A stretch of DNA of 23,908 nucleotides from JAAYCI01 sp964370445 (GCA_964370445.1 CAYJJK010000034.1:1-23908), one strand, 5' to 3'. Shown: positions 14,590-23,359, counted from the first letter of the stretch. Made by a program: numbers and translations. Notes: generated by a model from the letters alone, not told the origin.

Positions 14590-15944
14590 ATGATTATTAT
14601 CATTGTAGGGGCAGGGAAAGTAGGGGCCACCATCGCGGCCTACCTATGTAAAGAAGACCATGACGTGACAGTGATAGAAAAAAAAGAAGATGTTCTAGAC
14701 GAGCTGATGAACGCGAGGGATGTGCAGGGTGTTTGTGGCGATGGCGCCATTTATTCTGTTTTGGTGGAAGCTGAAGTGGAAAAAGCATCTCTTGTGATTG
14801 CAACTGCGGCCTCGGACGAAATTAATTTATTATGTTGCATGACGGCCAAGAAAATGGGTGCAAAACACTGCATTGCAAGGGTTCGAAACCCAAACTATGT
14901 AAACCAAATTCCTTTTATGAGAAGAGAGCTTGGGTTTTCAATGATAGTAAACCCGGATTTTCAAACCGCTATTGAAATTTCAAGGATGTTGCGTTTTCCA
15001 TCTGCCATCAAAATTGAGAGTTTCTCTAAAAACCGCTTGGATTTGGTAGAGCTAAAAATAAACAAAGAAAGTAAACTTGCAGGGGTGCCACTAACCCATT
15101 TGCAAAAAGTTTTTGGTGTGCAAGTGCTGGTTTGCGCCATACAAAGAGATGCAGATGTGGTGATCCCAAACGGGAATGCGGTGTTGGAAGAGGGAGATAA
15201 AATATACCTAACCGCATCACACAGCGACTTAAATAAATTTTTCAAACGGCTTGGTATCTTGAAAGACCCGATAAAAACCGTTATGATTATAGGTGGAGGC
15301 AGAATTGCCTACTATTTAGCGCAGCAATTAAGCGATAGCGGCATGCACGTGAAAATCATTGAGAACAATGAAAACGTCTGTGTTTCTCTGGCCGAAAGTT
15401 TACCCAAAGCGTCTATTGTTTATGGAGACGGCACAAAGCAAGAGCTTTTGTTGGATGAGGGAATAGAAACGGTGGACGCCTGTATATCCCTTACGGGAAT
15501 TGATGAGCTAAACATGATTATCTCGATGTATGCTGGAAGCAAAAATGTACGGAAAGTGATTACAAAAATCAACCGCAGTGAATTTATTGACATGGCAGAA
15601 AACTTTGGCAGTGACAGCATTGTGTCCACCAAGTTAACTACGGTAAGTACCATTTTGCAGTATGTAAGGGCAAAACAAAATTCACATGGCACCAGCATCA
15701 TCACCCGNNNNNNNNNNGACGTGCTGAAGCACTTGAGTTTTTTATGAACAAAAAAACAAGTTTGATGGGCGTGCCGCTTAAAGACCTAGACATACGAAAA
15801 GATGCCATCATTGCAGGGATTGTGCGCGCCAATGTGGCGGTTATTCCCGGTGGCGGCAATACCATTCAAATGAATGATAATGTGGTTGTTGTTACAACCA
15901 ACCAACACATCAGAAATATAGAGGATATCCTAAACCATGGCTAA
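14590..15944 (+). CDS. trkA: Trk potassium uptake regulatory subunit TrkA (frame broken by an assembly gap)
   Basis: This is a cytoplasmic NAD(H)/nucleotide-binding gating subunit of the Trk/Ktr potassium channel, about 450 residues. It has two RCK repeats. The first Rossmann domain begins IIIIVGAGKVGATIAAYL. The second begins VMIIGGGRIAYYLAQQL at about residue 232, and each is followed by a TrkA-C domain (EEGDKIYLTA in the first). A 10-N gap at 15708-15717 falls in the second linker. Past it the correct frame reads RAEALEFFMNKKTSLMGVPL and runs to TAA at 15942-15944. The printed length puts the two parts in different frames, so the real gap is not 10 bases. trkH starts 15 bp later. Confidence 0.92.
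15708..15717. other. Assembly gap (10 N)
   Basis: Ten N bases lie inside trkA. Coding sequence on the two sides belongs to one protein but is one base out of frame at the printed length, so the true gap must be 8, 11, 14 or another length that is 2 modulo 3. Confidence 0.95.
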
Positions 15945-15959
15945 AAAAGGAATAATGAT

Positions 15960-17402
15960 ATGAATTATCCGATCGTTGCAAAAACGCTTGGCAAAATTAT
16001 GCTGACGATGGCGATATTGATGGGGCTACCCATGTTTGTTTCTTTGGCCTACGGTGAAAAAATCGTATATGTGTACCTTATCCCAATTGCCATTATTATG
16101 GCAATTTCTATTCCCACACAGTTATTTCTAAAACCAAAGGCGCAAATGCGTGCAAGGGAAGGGTATGCCATTGTGGCATTCAGCTGGATTTTGCTGTCGC
16201 TTTTAGGGTGTCTTCCCTTTATCATCAGTGGGGCCATCCCCTCGTTTGTGGATGCTTTTTTTGAGACGGTGTCTGGATTTACCACAACGGGAAGTAGCAT
16301 TTTAACAGATATTGAATCGTTACCCAAAAGCTTGTTGTTTTGGCGAAGCTTTACCCATTGGATTGGTGGTATGGGTGTTTTGGTGTTTGTGCTTGCGGTT
16401 TTGCCCAGCACCCAAGGCACGGAAATGCACCTGATGAGGGCAGAAGTGCCGGGGCCAAAAGTGGGCAAACTTGTAAGCAAGATGCAGTTTAGTGCAAGAT
16501 TGTTGTATGCCATCTATTTGGGCCTTACCATATTGGAAATGATTTGCCTTTTAATTGCAGGGCAGCCTCTTTTCGACAGCGCGGTGAATGCTTTTGCCAC
16601 AGCCGGAACCGGTGGGTTTTCTGTTTTAAACACAAGCATAGGGGGGTATCATAGCCCTGCCGTGGAATATATCATCAGTGTATTCATGTTGCTATTTGGC
16701 GTCAATTTCAACTTGTTTTATTTTTTGCTGATCAGAAAGTTTACCCAGTTTTTTAAAAGTGAAGAACTTAGATACTATTTGGCCATTGCCGGTGGTGCGA
16801 TTGTATTGATACTGATCAACATCTACCCCATGTACGGCAATTTTGAAGAAACGTTTAGAATCACATTGTTCCAAGTGGCCTCTATCATCACAACAACGGG
16901 TTTTGGCACGGCAGATTTTAACACGTGGCCAGTTTTTTCACAGATTATTTTGGTGCTGCTGATGTTTGTTGGGGCCTGCGCAGGCTCTACGGGTGGTGGC
17001 CTTAAAGTTTCTAGGGTGGTTATCTTATTTAAACAGGCACTCAAAGAGGTGCGTCATACGTTAAACCCAAGAGCGGTTATTGCCGTGAAAATGGAAAAAA
17101 AACCACTTACTGTTTCTATTTTAAGTGGTGTTTGTGTGTATTTTGTGGTCTACATGCTTTTAATGGGGTTATCCGTGCTGCTTTTATCACTAGATGGATT
17201 TGATGTTACCACAACCGTAACAGCCGTTATTGCCTGTATGAACAACATAGGCCCGGGGCTTGGCGCAGTGGGACCCACTGGAAATTTTTCGGGATTTAGT
17301 GATTTTGGGAAGCTGCTTTTAAGTTTTGATATGTTGGCGGGCAGGCTTGAATTGTTCCCCATGCTGGTGTTGTTTTATCCCCGTATATGGCGCAGAACCT
17401 AA
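15960..17402 (+). CDS. trkH: Trk-type potassium uptake membrane subunit
   Basis: This 480-residue integral membrane protein belongs to the TrkH/KtrB superfamily and moves K+ through a pore built from four M1-P-M2 repeats. The selectivity-filter segments are visible in order: TVSGFTTTGSSIL, FATAGTGGFS, ITTTGFGTADF and NNIGPGLGAVG. The protein is rich in hydrophobic segments from residue 10 onward and ends in MLAGRLELFPMLVLF, the usual family terminus. The length is normal. The ATG at 15960 follows AAGGAA, 15 bp after trkA, so channel and gate form one operon. A strong terminator closes it. Confidence 0.95.
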   Translation: MNYPIVAKTLGKIMLTMAILMGLPMFVSLAYGEKIVYVYLIPIAIIMAISIPTQLFLKPKAQMRAREGYAIVAFSWILLSLLGCLPFIISGAIPSFVDAFFETVSGFTTTGSSILTDIESLPKSLLFWRSFTHWIGGMGVLVFVLAVLPSTQGTEMHLMRAEVPGPKVGKLVSKMQFSARLLYAIYLGLTILEMICLLIAGQPLFDSAVNAFATAGTGGFSVLNTSIGGYHSPAVEYIISVFMLLFGVNFNLFYFLLIRKFTQFFKSEELRYYLAIAGGAIVLILINIYPMYGNFEETFRITLFQVASIITTTGFGTADFNTWPVFSQIILVLLMFVGACAGSTGGGLKVSRVVILFKQALKEVRHTLNPRAVIAVKMEKKPLTVSILSGVCVYFVVYMLLMGLSVLLLSLDGFDVTTTVTAVIACMNNIGPGLGAVGPTGNFSGFSDFGKLLLSFDMLAGRLELFPMLVLFYPRIWRRT

Positions 17403-17407
17403 AAAAG

Positions 17408-17443
17408 AAAAGCCCTCATCTCTTATGAGAATGAGGGCTTTTT
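17408..17443. terminator. Bidirectional terminator between trkH and tRNA-Sec
   Basis: AAAAGCCCTCAT pairs with ATGAGGGCTTTT, with an inner CTC/GAG pair closing a TTAT loop. It begins 5 bp after the trkH stop and abuts the 3' CCA of the oppositely oriented tRNA gene. Confidence 0.9.
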
Positions 17444-17538
17444 GGCGGGAGTATGTGGGAATCGAACCCACCTAAGCAGGGTTAGCTACTCTTACTGGTT
17501 TTGAAGACCAGAGGGCACACCAGCACCCATCTACTCCC
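17443..17538 (-). tRNA. selC: tRNA-Sec (anticodon UCA)
   Basis: The minus strand folds as a 96-nt tRNA including an encoded CCA. The anticodon loop CUUCAAA gives anticodon UCA (17502-17504), which reads UGA. The D-stem has six pairs (GGGUGC/GUGCCC), the variable arm is long, and the T-arm GUGGG-UUCGAUU-CCCAC is followed by AUACUCCC. The acceptor pairs with the 5' GGGAGUA, with G facing A at the eighth position. Extended acceptor and D-stems with a long variable arm are hallmarks of selenocysteine tRNA. It lies downstream of selA-selB on the same strand but has its own promoter. Confidence 0.95.
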
Positions 17539-17576
17539 GTATCAAGGCAAAGCTGAACTGTGAAAGCATACAGCTT

Positions 17577-17605
17577 AGTTTAGCACAGCTGCAGATAAAA
17601 TGCAA
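17577..17605 (-). promoter_or_regulatory. Promoter for tRNA-Sec
   Basis: On the minus strand TTGCAT (17600-17605) and TAAACT (17577-17582) are 17 bp apart, placing the start about 30 nt before the mature 5' end of the tRNA. Confidence 0.65.
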
Positions 17606-17685
17606 GGGAGAAAACCGGCAGAAAATGGCCATAACAAAACTGTAAAATACGGTGCAGCATAAATTAATGTTTATTTTTTCACAAC

Positions 17686-19584
17686 TTACAGAAGAGTGCG
17701 AGCCTCATTTTGCATGCGGGTAAAATGTTGGCGATCGAAATATTCTAACAATGGCAAAGCAAATTTTCGCGAGGTATTAAATAAGTCACGAAATTGCGCA
17801 AGTGTAATAGAACCATGTTGCTCGATAAAGGCTTTGGTTCCCTCTTTAGCCTTTTGTACAGTTTCGTGGTGAAAAAACACCTGGGGGCTAACCAAAATAA
17901 GGGTTTTACTGTCTAGCAAAGCATCGAAAACGCGTTTTGCTGTGTTTTTGTCTTTTGGATAGTGCGCCAGAATTTCGTCGAGAGAAGGTGGAGAAAAACC
18001 GCCGTGCAAAAAGAAATTCTCTATTTCTAAGGCTGCTTTGGCCTCTTTTTCATTATATTCTATTTTAAAATCTGCAAGGGCCACCTTTTGTTCGTTAAAA
18101 AGAATTAAGCCGTCCTCTTCAAATAAGACGAGTACATTGTCTGCCAAAGAGTTTTCTAAGCCGGGCAATAGCTTCCCGCGCAGTTCATCGCGTCGCATAC
18201 CCGCTTGCAGTGGATTTTCTTTATGGTAGCACGCAAGCAAATGGTGTAATTTATCAAAAAGTTGTTGGCAAAACCCTGTGCCTACAGCTGTTTTGGCCGA
18301 CACCATGCGCACGCGCTTTTCAGAAAGCAACAAGTTTAGTTCCTGTTTAAAAACATCATCACCTAAAACAAGCTGCTTTTGAACCTCTTTTAAGGGAAGA
18401 AAGCGCGCAGAATTGTCTTCAATGGCTTGGCAAAGGTTATCTGTGGCCGAGCCTTCCTCACGTATTTTCAAACTGTCTTGCACAGTGGTATCGTTTCTGC
18501 GATGCTTTTTAGGGTTTGGGTCTAGAATTGTGCCTCCGCCCACTGTTTCAATGGGCGAGTAAAAACGCACAACAAAACGGTCTCCTTTTTTGGCCGAAAC
18601 ATCTTCGGTAAAGCGCAGTTGTGCATAGATTTCACCCCCCGGTGCAAGCTCGTCTTGCCCCAATAGCACAAGTTTTGCTAAAATATCCCGTGTGCCATGG
18701 TAAAAGTGAAGGCGCGAGCCATTGCGTAAAATGCGCTGGCTGTCTGGTAATGCTTTCAATTTCACATCCAGCATCATGCTGTTTTCCATAGATCCCGGCA
18801 CAGCCAGTGTGTTGCCACGCAAAACCTCCTCTTTTTTCACGCCCGCTAAATTGACGGCAACGCGCTGCCCTGCAAAGGCTGTGTTCACATCGTTTGCATG
18901 CACTTGTAAATTACGCACACGAGTGCGCAGCCCGGTGGGATATACCTCTACTTCATCGTTTAGGTGTAGCTGGCCTTCGATGAGGGTACCTGTGATGACG
19001 GTGCCGTGTCCTTCAGCGGTGAACACACGATCCACAGGAATTCGAAAGGGCTTTGTGGTGTTTTTGGAGCTTGTTTTTTCTGCAAGCTGAATGATTTTCT
19101 CACGCAGGTCTTGCATGCCTTCACCGGTGTAGGCAGAAACCGGCAAAATGGGGGAGGATTCTAAAAAACTGCCCTTTACAGCGGCGCGCACATCCTCGCT
19201 AATGAGCTCTACCCAGCCCTCTTCTACGAGGTCTGTTTTGGTGATGACAATAAGACCTTCCTCAATGCCGAGCAAAGAAAGAATACCAAGGTGTTCGCGC
19301 GTTTGTGGCATCACGCCGTCATCTGCTGCAATAACCAGCAAAGCAAGATCAATGCCACCGGCGCCAGCTAGCATATTTTTTACAAATTTTTCATGGCCGG
19401 GCACATCAATGATGCCCACTTTTTCACCGCTTGGCAAAGTGAAAAACGCAAAGCCAAGGTCGATGGTGATGCCGCGCTTTTGCTCTTCTTTCAAACGATC
19501 TGTGTTGATGCCGGTTAAGGATTTAATCAGCAAGGTTTTACCGTGATCTACATGCCCTGCCGTGCCGATGACGATGTGTTTCAT
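17686..19584 (-). CDS. selB: Selenocysteine-specific translation elongation factor SelB
   Basis: This 632-residue GTPase delivers Sec-tRNA to UGA codons marked by a SECIS hairpin. The GTP-binding motifs are GTAGHVDHGKT (7-17, P-loop), DVPGHEKF (G3) and TKTD (G4). Two EF-Tu-like beta-barrel domains follow, including RVFTAEGHGTVITGTL. The C-terminal third (about 400-632) is the winged-helix array that binds SECIS RNA. The length is normal. Its ATG overlaps the selA stop in ATGA, so it is translated after selA. Adjacent selA and tRNA-Sec complete the decoding core. selD, which makes selenophosphate, is not in the window. Confidence 0.96.
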   Translation of the reverse strand: MKHIVIGTAGHVDHGKTLLIKSLTGINTDRLKEEQKRGITIDLGFAFFTLPSGEKVGIIDVPGHEKFVKNMLAGAGGIDLALLVIAADDGVMPQTREHLGILSLLGIEEGLIVITKTDLVEEGWVELISEDVRAAVKGSFLESSPILPVSAYTGEGMQDLREKIIQLAEKTSSKNTTKPFRIPVDRVFTAEGHGTVITGTLIEGQLHLNDEVEVYPTGLRTRVRNLQVHANDVNTAFAGQRVAVNLAGVKKEEVLRGNTLAVPGSMENSMMLDVKLKALPDSQRILRNGSRLHFYHGTRDILAKLVLLGQDELAPGGEIYAQLRFTEDVSAKKGDRFVVRFYSPIETVGGGTILDPNPKKHRRNDTTVQDSLKIREEGSATDNLCQAIEDNSARFLPLKEVQKQLVLGDDVFKQELNLLLSEKRVRMVSAKTAVGTGFCQQLFDKLHHLLACYHKENPLQAGMRRDELRGKLLPGLENSLADNVLVLFEEDGLILFNEQKVALADFKIEYNEKEAKAALEIENFFLHGGFSPPSLDEILAHYPKDKNTAKRVFDALLDSKTLILVSPQVFFHHETVQKAKEGTKAFIEQHGSITLAQFRDLFNTSRKFALPLLEYFDRQHFTRMQNEARTLL

Positions 19585-21002
19585 GCCTGTTCTCCTATAG
19601 CGGTAGCTTTCTCTTGAAATAGTGGGCGAAGGCCGGTGGCCAAAAGCGAAAATTCATCTGAAGATATGGTGCGAACGTCTAAAAGAAGGCTGTCTTTAAA
19701 AATGCGTGCGATAATGGGTGTTTCGCAACAGCGCAAAGCAGCTTCCAGCTGGGTAACGCTCGTGTTTTTGGGCCATAGCTGCACCGCATAGGAAGGCAAA
19801 AGCTGTGTGGGCACACTGCCACCGCCCACAGGGCTTTGTGTTTTGCACACAGTGGCAACGTCATCGGGCAGGGCAATGGTTTGAAGCAATTGGTTTGCTT
19901 TGTTGCAAAGCTGCTGCTCTGTTTCGTGAAGCATGCGCTGTGTAGGCACCTCTTTTTGTGCAAGCCCTTCTTCACGATAAAGCCGCAGGGTGGCTTCCAA
20001 GGCGGCAAGGGTCATTTTGTCGATACGTAAAGCACGTGTGAGTTGGTGGCGGCGCAGGGCAGAAATAGCCTCTTTTTTGCCCACCAAAATTCCGGCTTGT
20101 GGGCCACCCAGCAGCTTGTCGCCGCTAAAACACAGCACATCAACCCCTGTTTTTACACAGGCTGGCACACTGGGTTCGCCTTCAATGCCAAGGCCTTCCA
20201 GTGGCAAAAGTGACCCACCGCCAAGGTCGTAATAAACAGGAAGTTTTTTTTCTTTGCCTAGGCAAACAAGTTCTTCTAAGGAGGTATCTTCGGTAAAGCC
20301 TATGATTTTAAAGTTGCTAGTATGTACCTTTAAAAGGGCACCGGTGCACTCTTCATCGATGGCGTTTTGATAGTCGGAAAGACGGGTGCGGTTTGTAGTG
20401 CCCACTTCACGCAAAATAGCCCCGCTGAGAGCCATGATGTCCGGCACGCGAAAAGCACCGCCTATTTCTACAAGTTCCCCGCGGGAAACCACAACTTCTT
20501 TACCCACAGCTAGGGCAGAAAGAAGCAATAGCACTGCGCTGGCATTGTTGTTTACCACCATGGCATCTTCTGCGCCGGTTAATTCGCACAGCAATTTTTG
20601 CACATGGCTGTAGCGGCTGCCTCGCTGGCCGCTTTGCAACTGGTATTCCAAATTGGTATAGCCACTTGCCACTTGGCAAACAGCTGCTACAGCACTGCTT
20701 GCCAAAGGTGCACGCCCAAGATTTGTATGTAAGGCAACCCCTGTGGCGTTGATAACCTTGCACAAATTTGGTTTTTGTTCGCGTTGTAAGCGTTGCAAAA
20801 TTTGCCCGCTTAGTTCTTCAAGCGAGGGTAGAGCCCGGCAGGTGCCATCCATAATTTGTGCGCGCAATTCATCCAATGTTTCTCGCGCTGCCCTTGTAGT
20901 GGATGTGTGGCCAATGGTGTTGATGGCGTCACGGATGCCTTCAAGAATCAAAAGCTCATCCATTTTGGGTATGCTGCGTAATAGGTGTTTATCTGTGGGC
21001 AT
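19581..21002 (-). CDS. selA: L-seryl-tRNA(Sec) selenium transferase
   Basis: This 473-residue PLP enzyme converts Ser-tRNA-Sec to Sec-tRNA-Sec using selenophosphate. The family core is clear: NATGVALHTNLGRAPL at about 85-100, VVNNNASAVLLLL, YYDLGGGSL and SGDKLLGGPQAGILVG with the Schiff-base Lys296. The frame is open 16 codons further upstream, but the ATG at 21000-21002 has AAGGAG at about 8 nt and is preferred. The length agrees with the family (about 460-475). The stop overlaps the selB start by four bases. It is transcribed away from the glycine reductase operon, whose selenoprotein subunits are its likely main clients. Confidence 0.96.
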   Translation of the reverse strand: MPTDKHLLRSIPKMDELLILEGIRDAINTIGHTSTTRAARETLDELRAQIMDGTCRALPSLEELSGQILQRLQREQKPNLCKVINATGVALHTNLGRAPLASSAVAAVCQVASGYTNLEYQLQSGQRGSRYSHVQKLLCELTGAEDAMVVNNNASAVLLLLSALAVGKEVVVSRGELVEIGGAFRVPDIMALSGAILREVGTTNRTRLSDYQNAIDEECTGALLKVHTSNFKIIGFTEDTSLEELVCLGKEKKLPVYYDLGGGSLLPLEGLGIEGEPSVPACVKTGVDVLCFSGDKLLGGPQAGILVGKKEAISALRRHQLTRALRIDKMTLAALEATLRLYREEGLAQKEVPTQRMLHETEQQLCNKANQLLQTIALPDDVATVCKTQSPVGGGSVPTQLLPSYAVQLWPKNTSVTQLEAALRCCETPIIARIFKDSLLLDVRTISSDEFSLLATGLRPLFQEKATAIGEQA

Positions 21003-21038
21003 ATGCGGGCTCCTTCTCTTGATACATTTCTGAATACT

Positions 21039-21066
21039 ATTGTAACCCATGCAGATAAATAATCAA
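21039..21066 (-). promoter_or_regulatory. Candidate promoter for selA-selB
   Basis: On the minus strand TTGATT (21061-21066) and TACAAT (21039-21044) are 16 bp apart, about 37 bp upstream of the chosen selA ATG. The hexamers are good but the spacing is one base short of ideal. Confidence 0.5.
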
Positions 21067-21196
21067 GAGGTAAAAAAGATGAGAAGTTTACAGAAAATTC
21101 ACAGTGGGCATGCAAAAGTGTGTTGCAATTTTTATGTTTTATACATCTTGCACAATAGTGTAAGAAAAAAATTTTCGTAAATTTCAAATTGAATGG

Positions 21197-21225
21197 TTTA
21201 CAAAGCAAAACCATTGTGATAGAAT
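21197..21225 (+). promoter_or_regulatory. Promoter of the glycine reductase operon
   Basis: TTTACA (21197-21202) and TAGAAT (21220-21225) are 17 bp apart. The predicted transcript carries a leader of about 300 nt that includes the glycine riboswitch. Confidence 0.7.
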
Positions 21226-21262
21226 TAACATGTAAATACGAGTAGGTGGAGAATTTATCGGA

Positions 21263-21296
21263 TAGCTACCTTGAAAATACAAGAAGATGGTGGCTA
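21263..21296 (+). other. Hairpin preceding the glycine aptamer
   Basis: TAGCTACC (21263-21270) pairs with GGTGGCTA (21289-21296) through seven Watson-Crick pairs and one G-U pair. It lies in the leader between the promoter and the aptamer and could be a residual (ghost) partner structure of the kind described for single-aptamer glycine switches. Confidence 0.4.
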
Positions 21297-21336
21297 AAAT
21301 ACCGGTTTAAATACAAAAAGAATATAGCGGGAATGA

Positions 21337-21435
21337 CTGCGGTGGGAGAGTCTATCAAGACGCCGAAGGGGCAAGCAAAATGGTTCGCCAAACCATTTTT
21401 GTGAAACTCTCAGGCAAAAATACCACAAGCAGGAC
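21337..21435 (+). promoter_or_regulatory. Glycine riboswitch, single aptamer
   Basis: The conserved gcvT-element segments appear in order: GGGAGAGTCTAT, GACGCCGAAGGGGCAAGC, a variable hairpin (AAATGGTT to AACCATTT), then AACTCTCAGGCAAAAATACC and AGGAC. CTGC (21337-21340) and GCAG (21429-21432) can close the aptamer. Only one aptamer with these signatures is visible, whereas many glycine switches have two in tandem. It lies about 100 nt before grdX with a terminator between, so it should couple expression of glycine-fermenting genes to glycine level. In this family glycine usually turns expression on. Confidence 0.92.
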
Positions 21436-21459
21436 CCAACCTTGGAAGATTTTGACAGG

Positions 21460-21496
21460 GACACGGCACAATTATTATGTGTTGTGTCTTTTTTTT
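21460..21496 (+). terminator. Riboswitch expression-platform terminator
   Basis: GACACGGCACA pairs with TGTGTTGTGTC (two G-U pairs) around ATTATTA, followed directly by eight T. It starts about 25 nt after the aptamer and ends 41 nt before the grdX ATG, the normal position for a transcriptional switch. Confidence 0.85.
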
Positions 21497-21537
21497 GCAA
21501 ATAATCCCGAAAGACTGAACAAAGGAGACTGCGCCGC

Positions 21538-21921
21538 ATGGCCAATTTTTTCATCATCAGCAACAACCCCTTAGCAGTAAAAAAATATGCGGTTTTAACA
21601 CGTGAAAAAAAAGTGGATGTAGGGGGCATTTTTGCAGCGGCGCGAGATGAAATCCATTTGGGAAGTGTGCTGATTAACCACCCGCTTAGTGGCAGCGTGA
21701 AGCCAAATGAAAGTCCTTATAAAAGCTTAGTGCTCTCCACAAGGCGTGGTGAAGTGGATATGAAAAGTTTGCAACTGATTGAAGGCGCTGTGGAAGTGCT
21801 GAAGAAATTGGGCAACAAAGAGCGAGAATACCCCCGGCAAGCAATAGAGGATTTTCAGGTGATAGACTTAGATCTTCTGGATTCGGCCATGCAAGCGCTA
21901 CCGGCCGAATTTCATTGCTAA
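21538..21921 (+). CDS. grdX: GrdX family protein
   Basis: This 127-residue protein matches the small conserved GrdX family that leads glycine reductase operons in amino-acid-fermenting clostridia; its biochemical role is not known. Visible landmarks are FFIISNNPLAVKKY at the N-terminus, an Asn-His-Pro-Leu-Ser segment at about residues 56-60, and a helical C-terminal half with VEVLKKLGNKE. No signal peptide or membrane segment is seen. The ATG follows AAGGAG. It is the first gene after the glycine riboswitch and lies about 110 bp before trxB. The call rests on the N-terminal pattern, size and operon position together. Confidence 0.88.
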   Translation: MANFFIISNNPLAVKKYAVLTREKKVDVGGIFAAARDEIHLGSVLINHPLSGSVKPNESPYKSLVLSTRRGEVDMKSLQLIEGAVEVLKKLGNKEREYPRQAIEDFQVIDLDLLDSAMQALPAEFHC

Positions 21922-22033
21922 CAACAGCCGAAAAAGTATAACAAAAGGTAAATAAAGCATTTGCTTTCTTACTATAAAATTCAAATAACAGACTTTGGGG
22001 ATTTAACCCAAGAGATGAAAGGAAGAGTTCAAT

Positions 22034-23254
22034 ATGGCAGAAGTGTATGACATTTTAGTAATTGGTGGCGGACCCGGCGGCCTTGCTGCAGGCATTTATG
22101 GAAGCCGTGCACGTTTAAACACCGCCGTGCTTGAAAAAGGCCGTCCCGGTGGACAAGCTGCAAGCACAATGGAGATGGAGAACTACCCCGGCACTTTTCG
22201 CGAGGCCACCGGCCCCGGTATCATGAAAAATTTTGTAGAGCATGCCGAGCATTTTGGCACAAAAGTACTAAAAGGCACTGTAAGTGATGTTGACTTTAGT
22301 GGCCCTATCAAAAAAGTGATGACAAAAGATGGCGAAACCTATGAAGCCAAAAGCGTTATTTTAAGCCCCGGTGCAGAACCCCGTAGCCTTAACATTAAAG
22401 GTGAGGGCAAGCTGCGCGGCAAAGGCGTTTCCTATTGCGCCACCTGCGATGCAGATTTTTTTGAAGAGCTTGACGTAGTGGTGGTGGGCAACGGCGATGC
22501 TGCCATTGAAGAGGCCATGTACCTCACCCGTTTTGCAGAAACCGTAACCATCATTGTTATTCATGACGAAGGCACCTTGGATTGCAACCGTGCCAGCGCT
22601 GAAAAAGCTTTTAAAAACCAAAAACTCAAATGGGTTTGGAACTCTGTCTTAGAAGAAATTGTGGGCGATGAGCTTGTGGAAAATGTGGTGGTTAAAAACA
22701 TCAAAACAGGCGAATTAACAGAGATGGAAACCAACGGGGTGTTCTTCTTTGTGGGCTCGGTGCCTAAAACAGATTTCCTTAAAGGCAAAGTGGAGCTTAA
22801 TGAGCAGGGCTACATTGTAACCAATGAGCTTATGGAAACAGACGTTCCCGGTGTTTATGGTGTGGGTGATGCCCGTGTAAAATATCTTCGCCAGGTGGTA
22901 ACAGCCGCGGCCGACGGTGCTATTGCTGCCGTGGCTGCCGAAAAATATCTTGACGAGATGGAAAGTTTCCGTGAGAATGTGCTGGACAAAAAAGAGCCTG
23001 TGCTTCTTGCTTTCTGGGCTCCCCAAGTGGAAGCTTGCTTTGATATTCTTGCGAACCTCGAAAAAATTGTAGAGGGCAAAAACGGTGCAGTTTCTCTTGC
23101 AAAACTGGATACCTATCGCAACAAAAAAACCTCGGGCAATTACAATGTAACTGCTGTGCCCACTGTGATTTTGTTTAAAGATGGCGAGCCCGTAGGCCGT
23201 TTGGAAGGCGCTGAGGCCATTACCACTGAAGCTGTGGAAAACCTTTTAAAATAG
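22034..23254 (+). CDS. trxB: Thioredoxin reductase with C-terminal degenerate thioredoxin domain
   Basis: This 406-residue flavoprotein is longer than the usual 305-320. Residues 1-305 are a standard thioredoxin reductase: FAD loop IGGGPGGLAAG (10-20), redox pair CATC (Cys135, Cys138), NAD(P)H loop VGNGDAAIE (151-159) and the FAD-contacting GDARVKYLRQVVTAAADGA. After a short linker (about 305-320) comes a thioredoxin-like domain (321-406) with FWAPQVEAC and the cis-Pro loop TAVPTVILF (Pro376). In FWAPWCGPC alignment the first Cys is Val332 and only Cys335 remains. In the grd operon the enzyme feeds electrons through TrxA to the glycine reductase selenoprotein GrdA. The extra domain may dock a partner instead of doing dithiol exchange. 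Confidence 0.92.
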   Translation: MAEVYDILVIGGGPGGLAAGIYGSRARLNTAVLEKGRPGGQAASTMEMENYPGTFREATGPGIMKNFVEHAEHFGTKVLKGTVSDVDFSGPIKKVMTKDGETYEAKSVILSPGAEPRSLNIKGEGKLRGKGVSYCATCDADFFEELDVVVVGNGDAAIEEAMYLTRFAETVTIIVIHDEGTLDCNRASAEKAFKNQKLKWVWNSVLEEIVGDELVENVVVKNIKTGELTEMETNGVFFFVGSVPKTDFLKGKVELNEQGYIVTNELMETDVPGVYGVGDARVKYLRQVVTAAADGAIAAVAAEKYLDEMESFRENVLDKKEPVLLAFWAPQVEACFDILANLEKIVEGKNGAVSLAKLDTYRNKKTSGNYNVTAVPTVILFKDGEPVGRLEGAEAITTEAVENLLK

Positions 23255-23302
23255 TGTTTTTGCTTTTGTAGGTTGAATGGGCCACATTTATTTGTTAGCC
23301 AT

Positions 23303-23316
23303 GAGCCGTTTGGCTC
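23303..23316 (+). other. Small hairpin between trxB and trxA
   Basis: GAGCC-GTTT-GGCTC followed by TTT lies in the 105-bp spacer before trxA. It is too short and too poor in T to be a confident terminator. It may mark a processing or attenuation point that sets the relative amounts of TrxB and TrxA. Confidence 0.3.
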
Positions 23317-23359
23317 TTTGCTGTGATAAGATTGATTTAGAAGAAAGGAGCTACAACAA

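Noticed and set aside
15600..15780. A split (two-gene) TrkA system
   Set aside because: The break coincides exactly with the N gap, and the sequence on the right continues the TrkA-C linker in another frame, so it is an assembly effect.
21436..21537. A second glycine aptamer after the first
   Set aside because: The downstream segment lacks the GCCGAAGG and CTCAGGC signatures and is occupied by a terminator hairpin.
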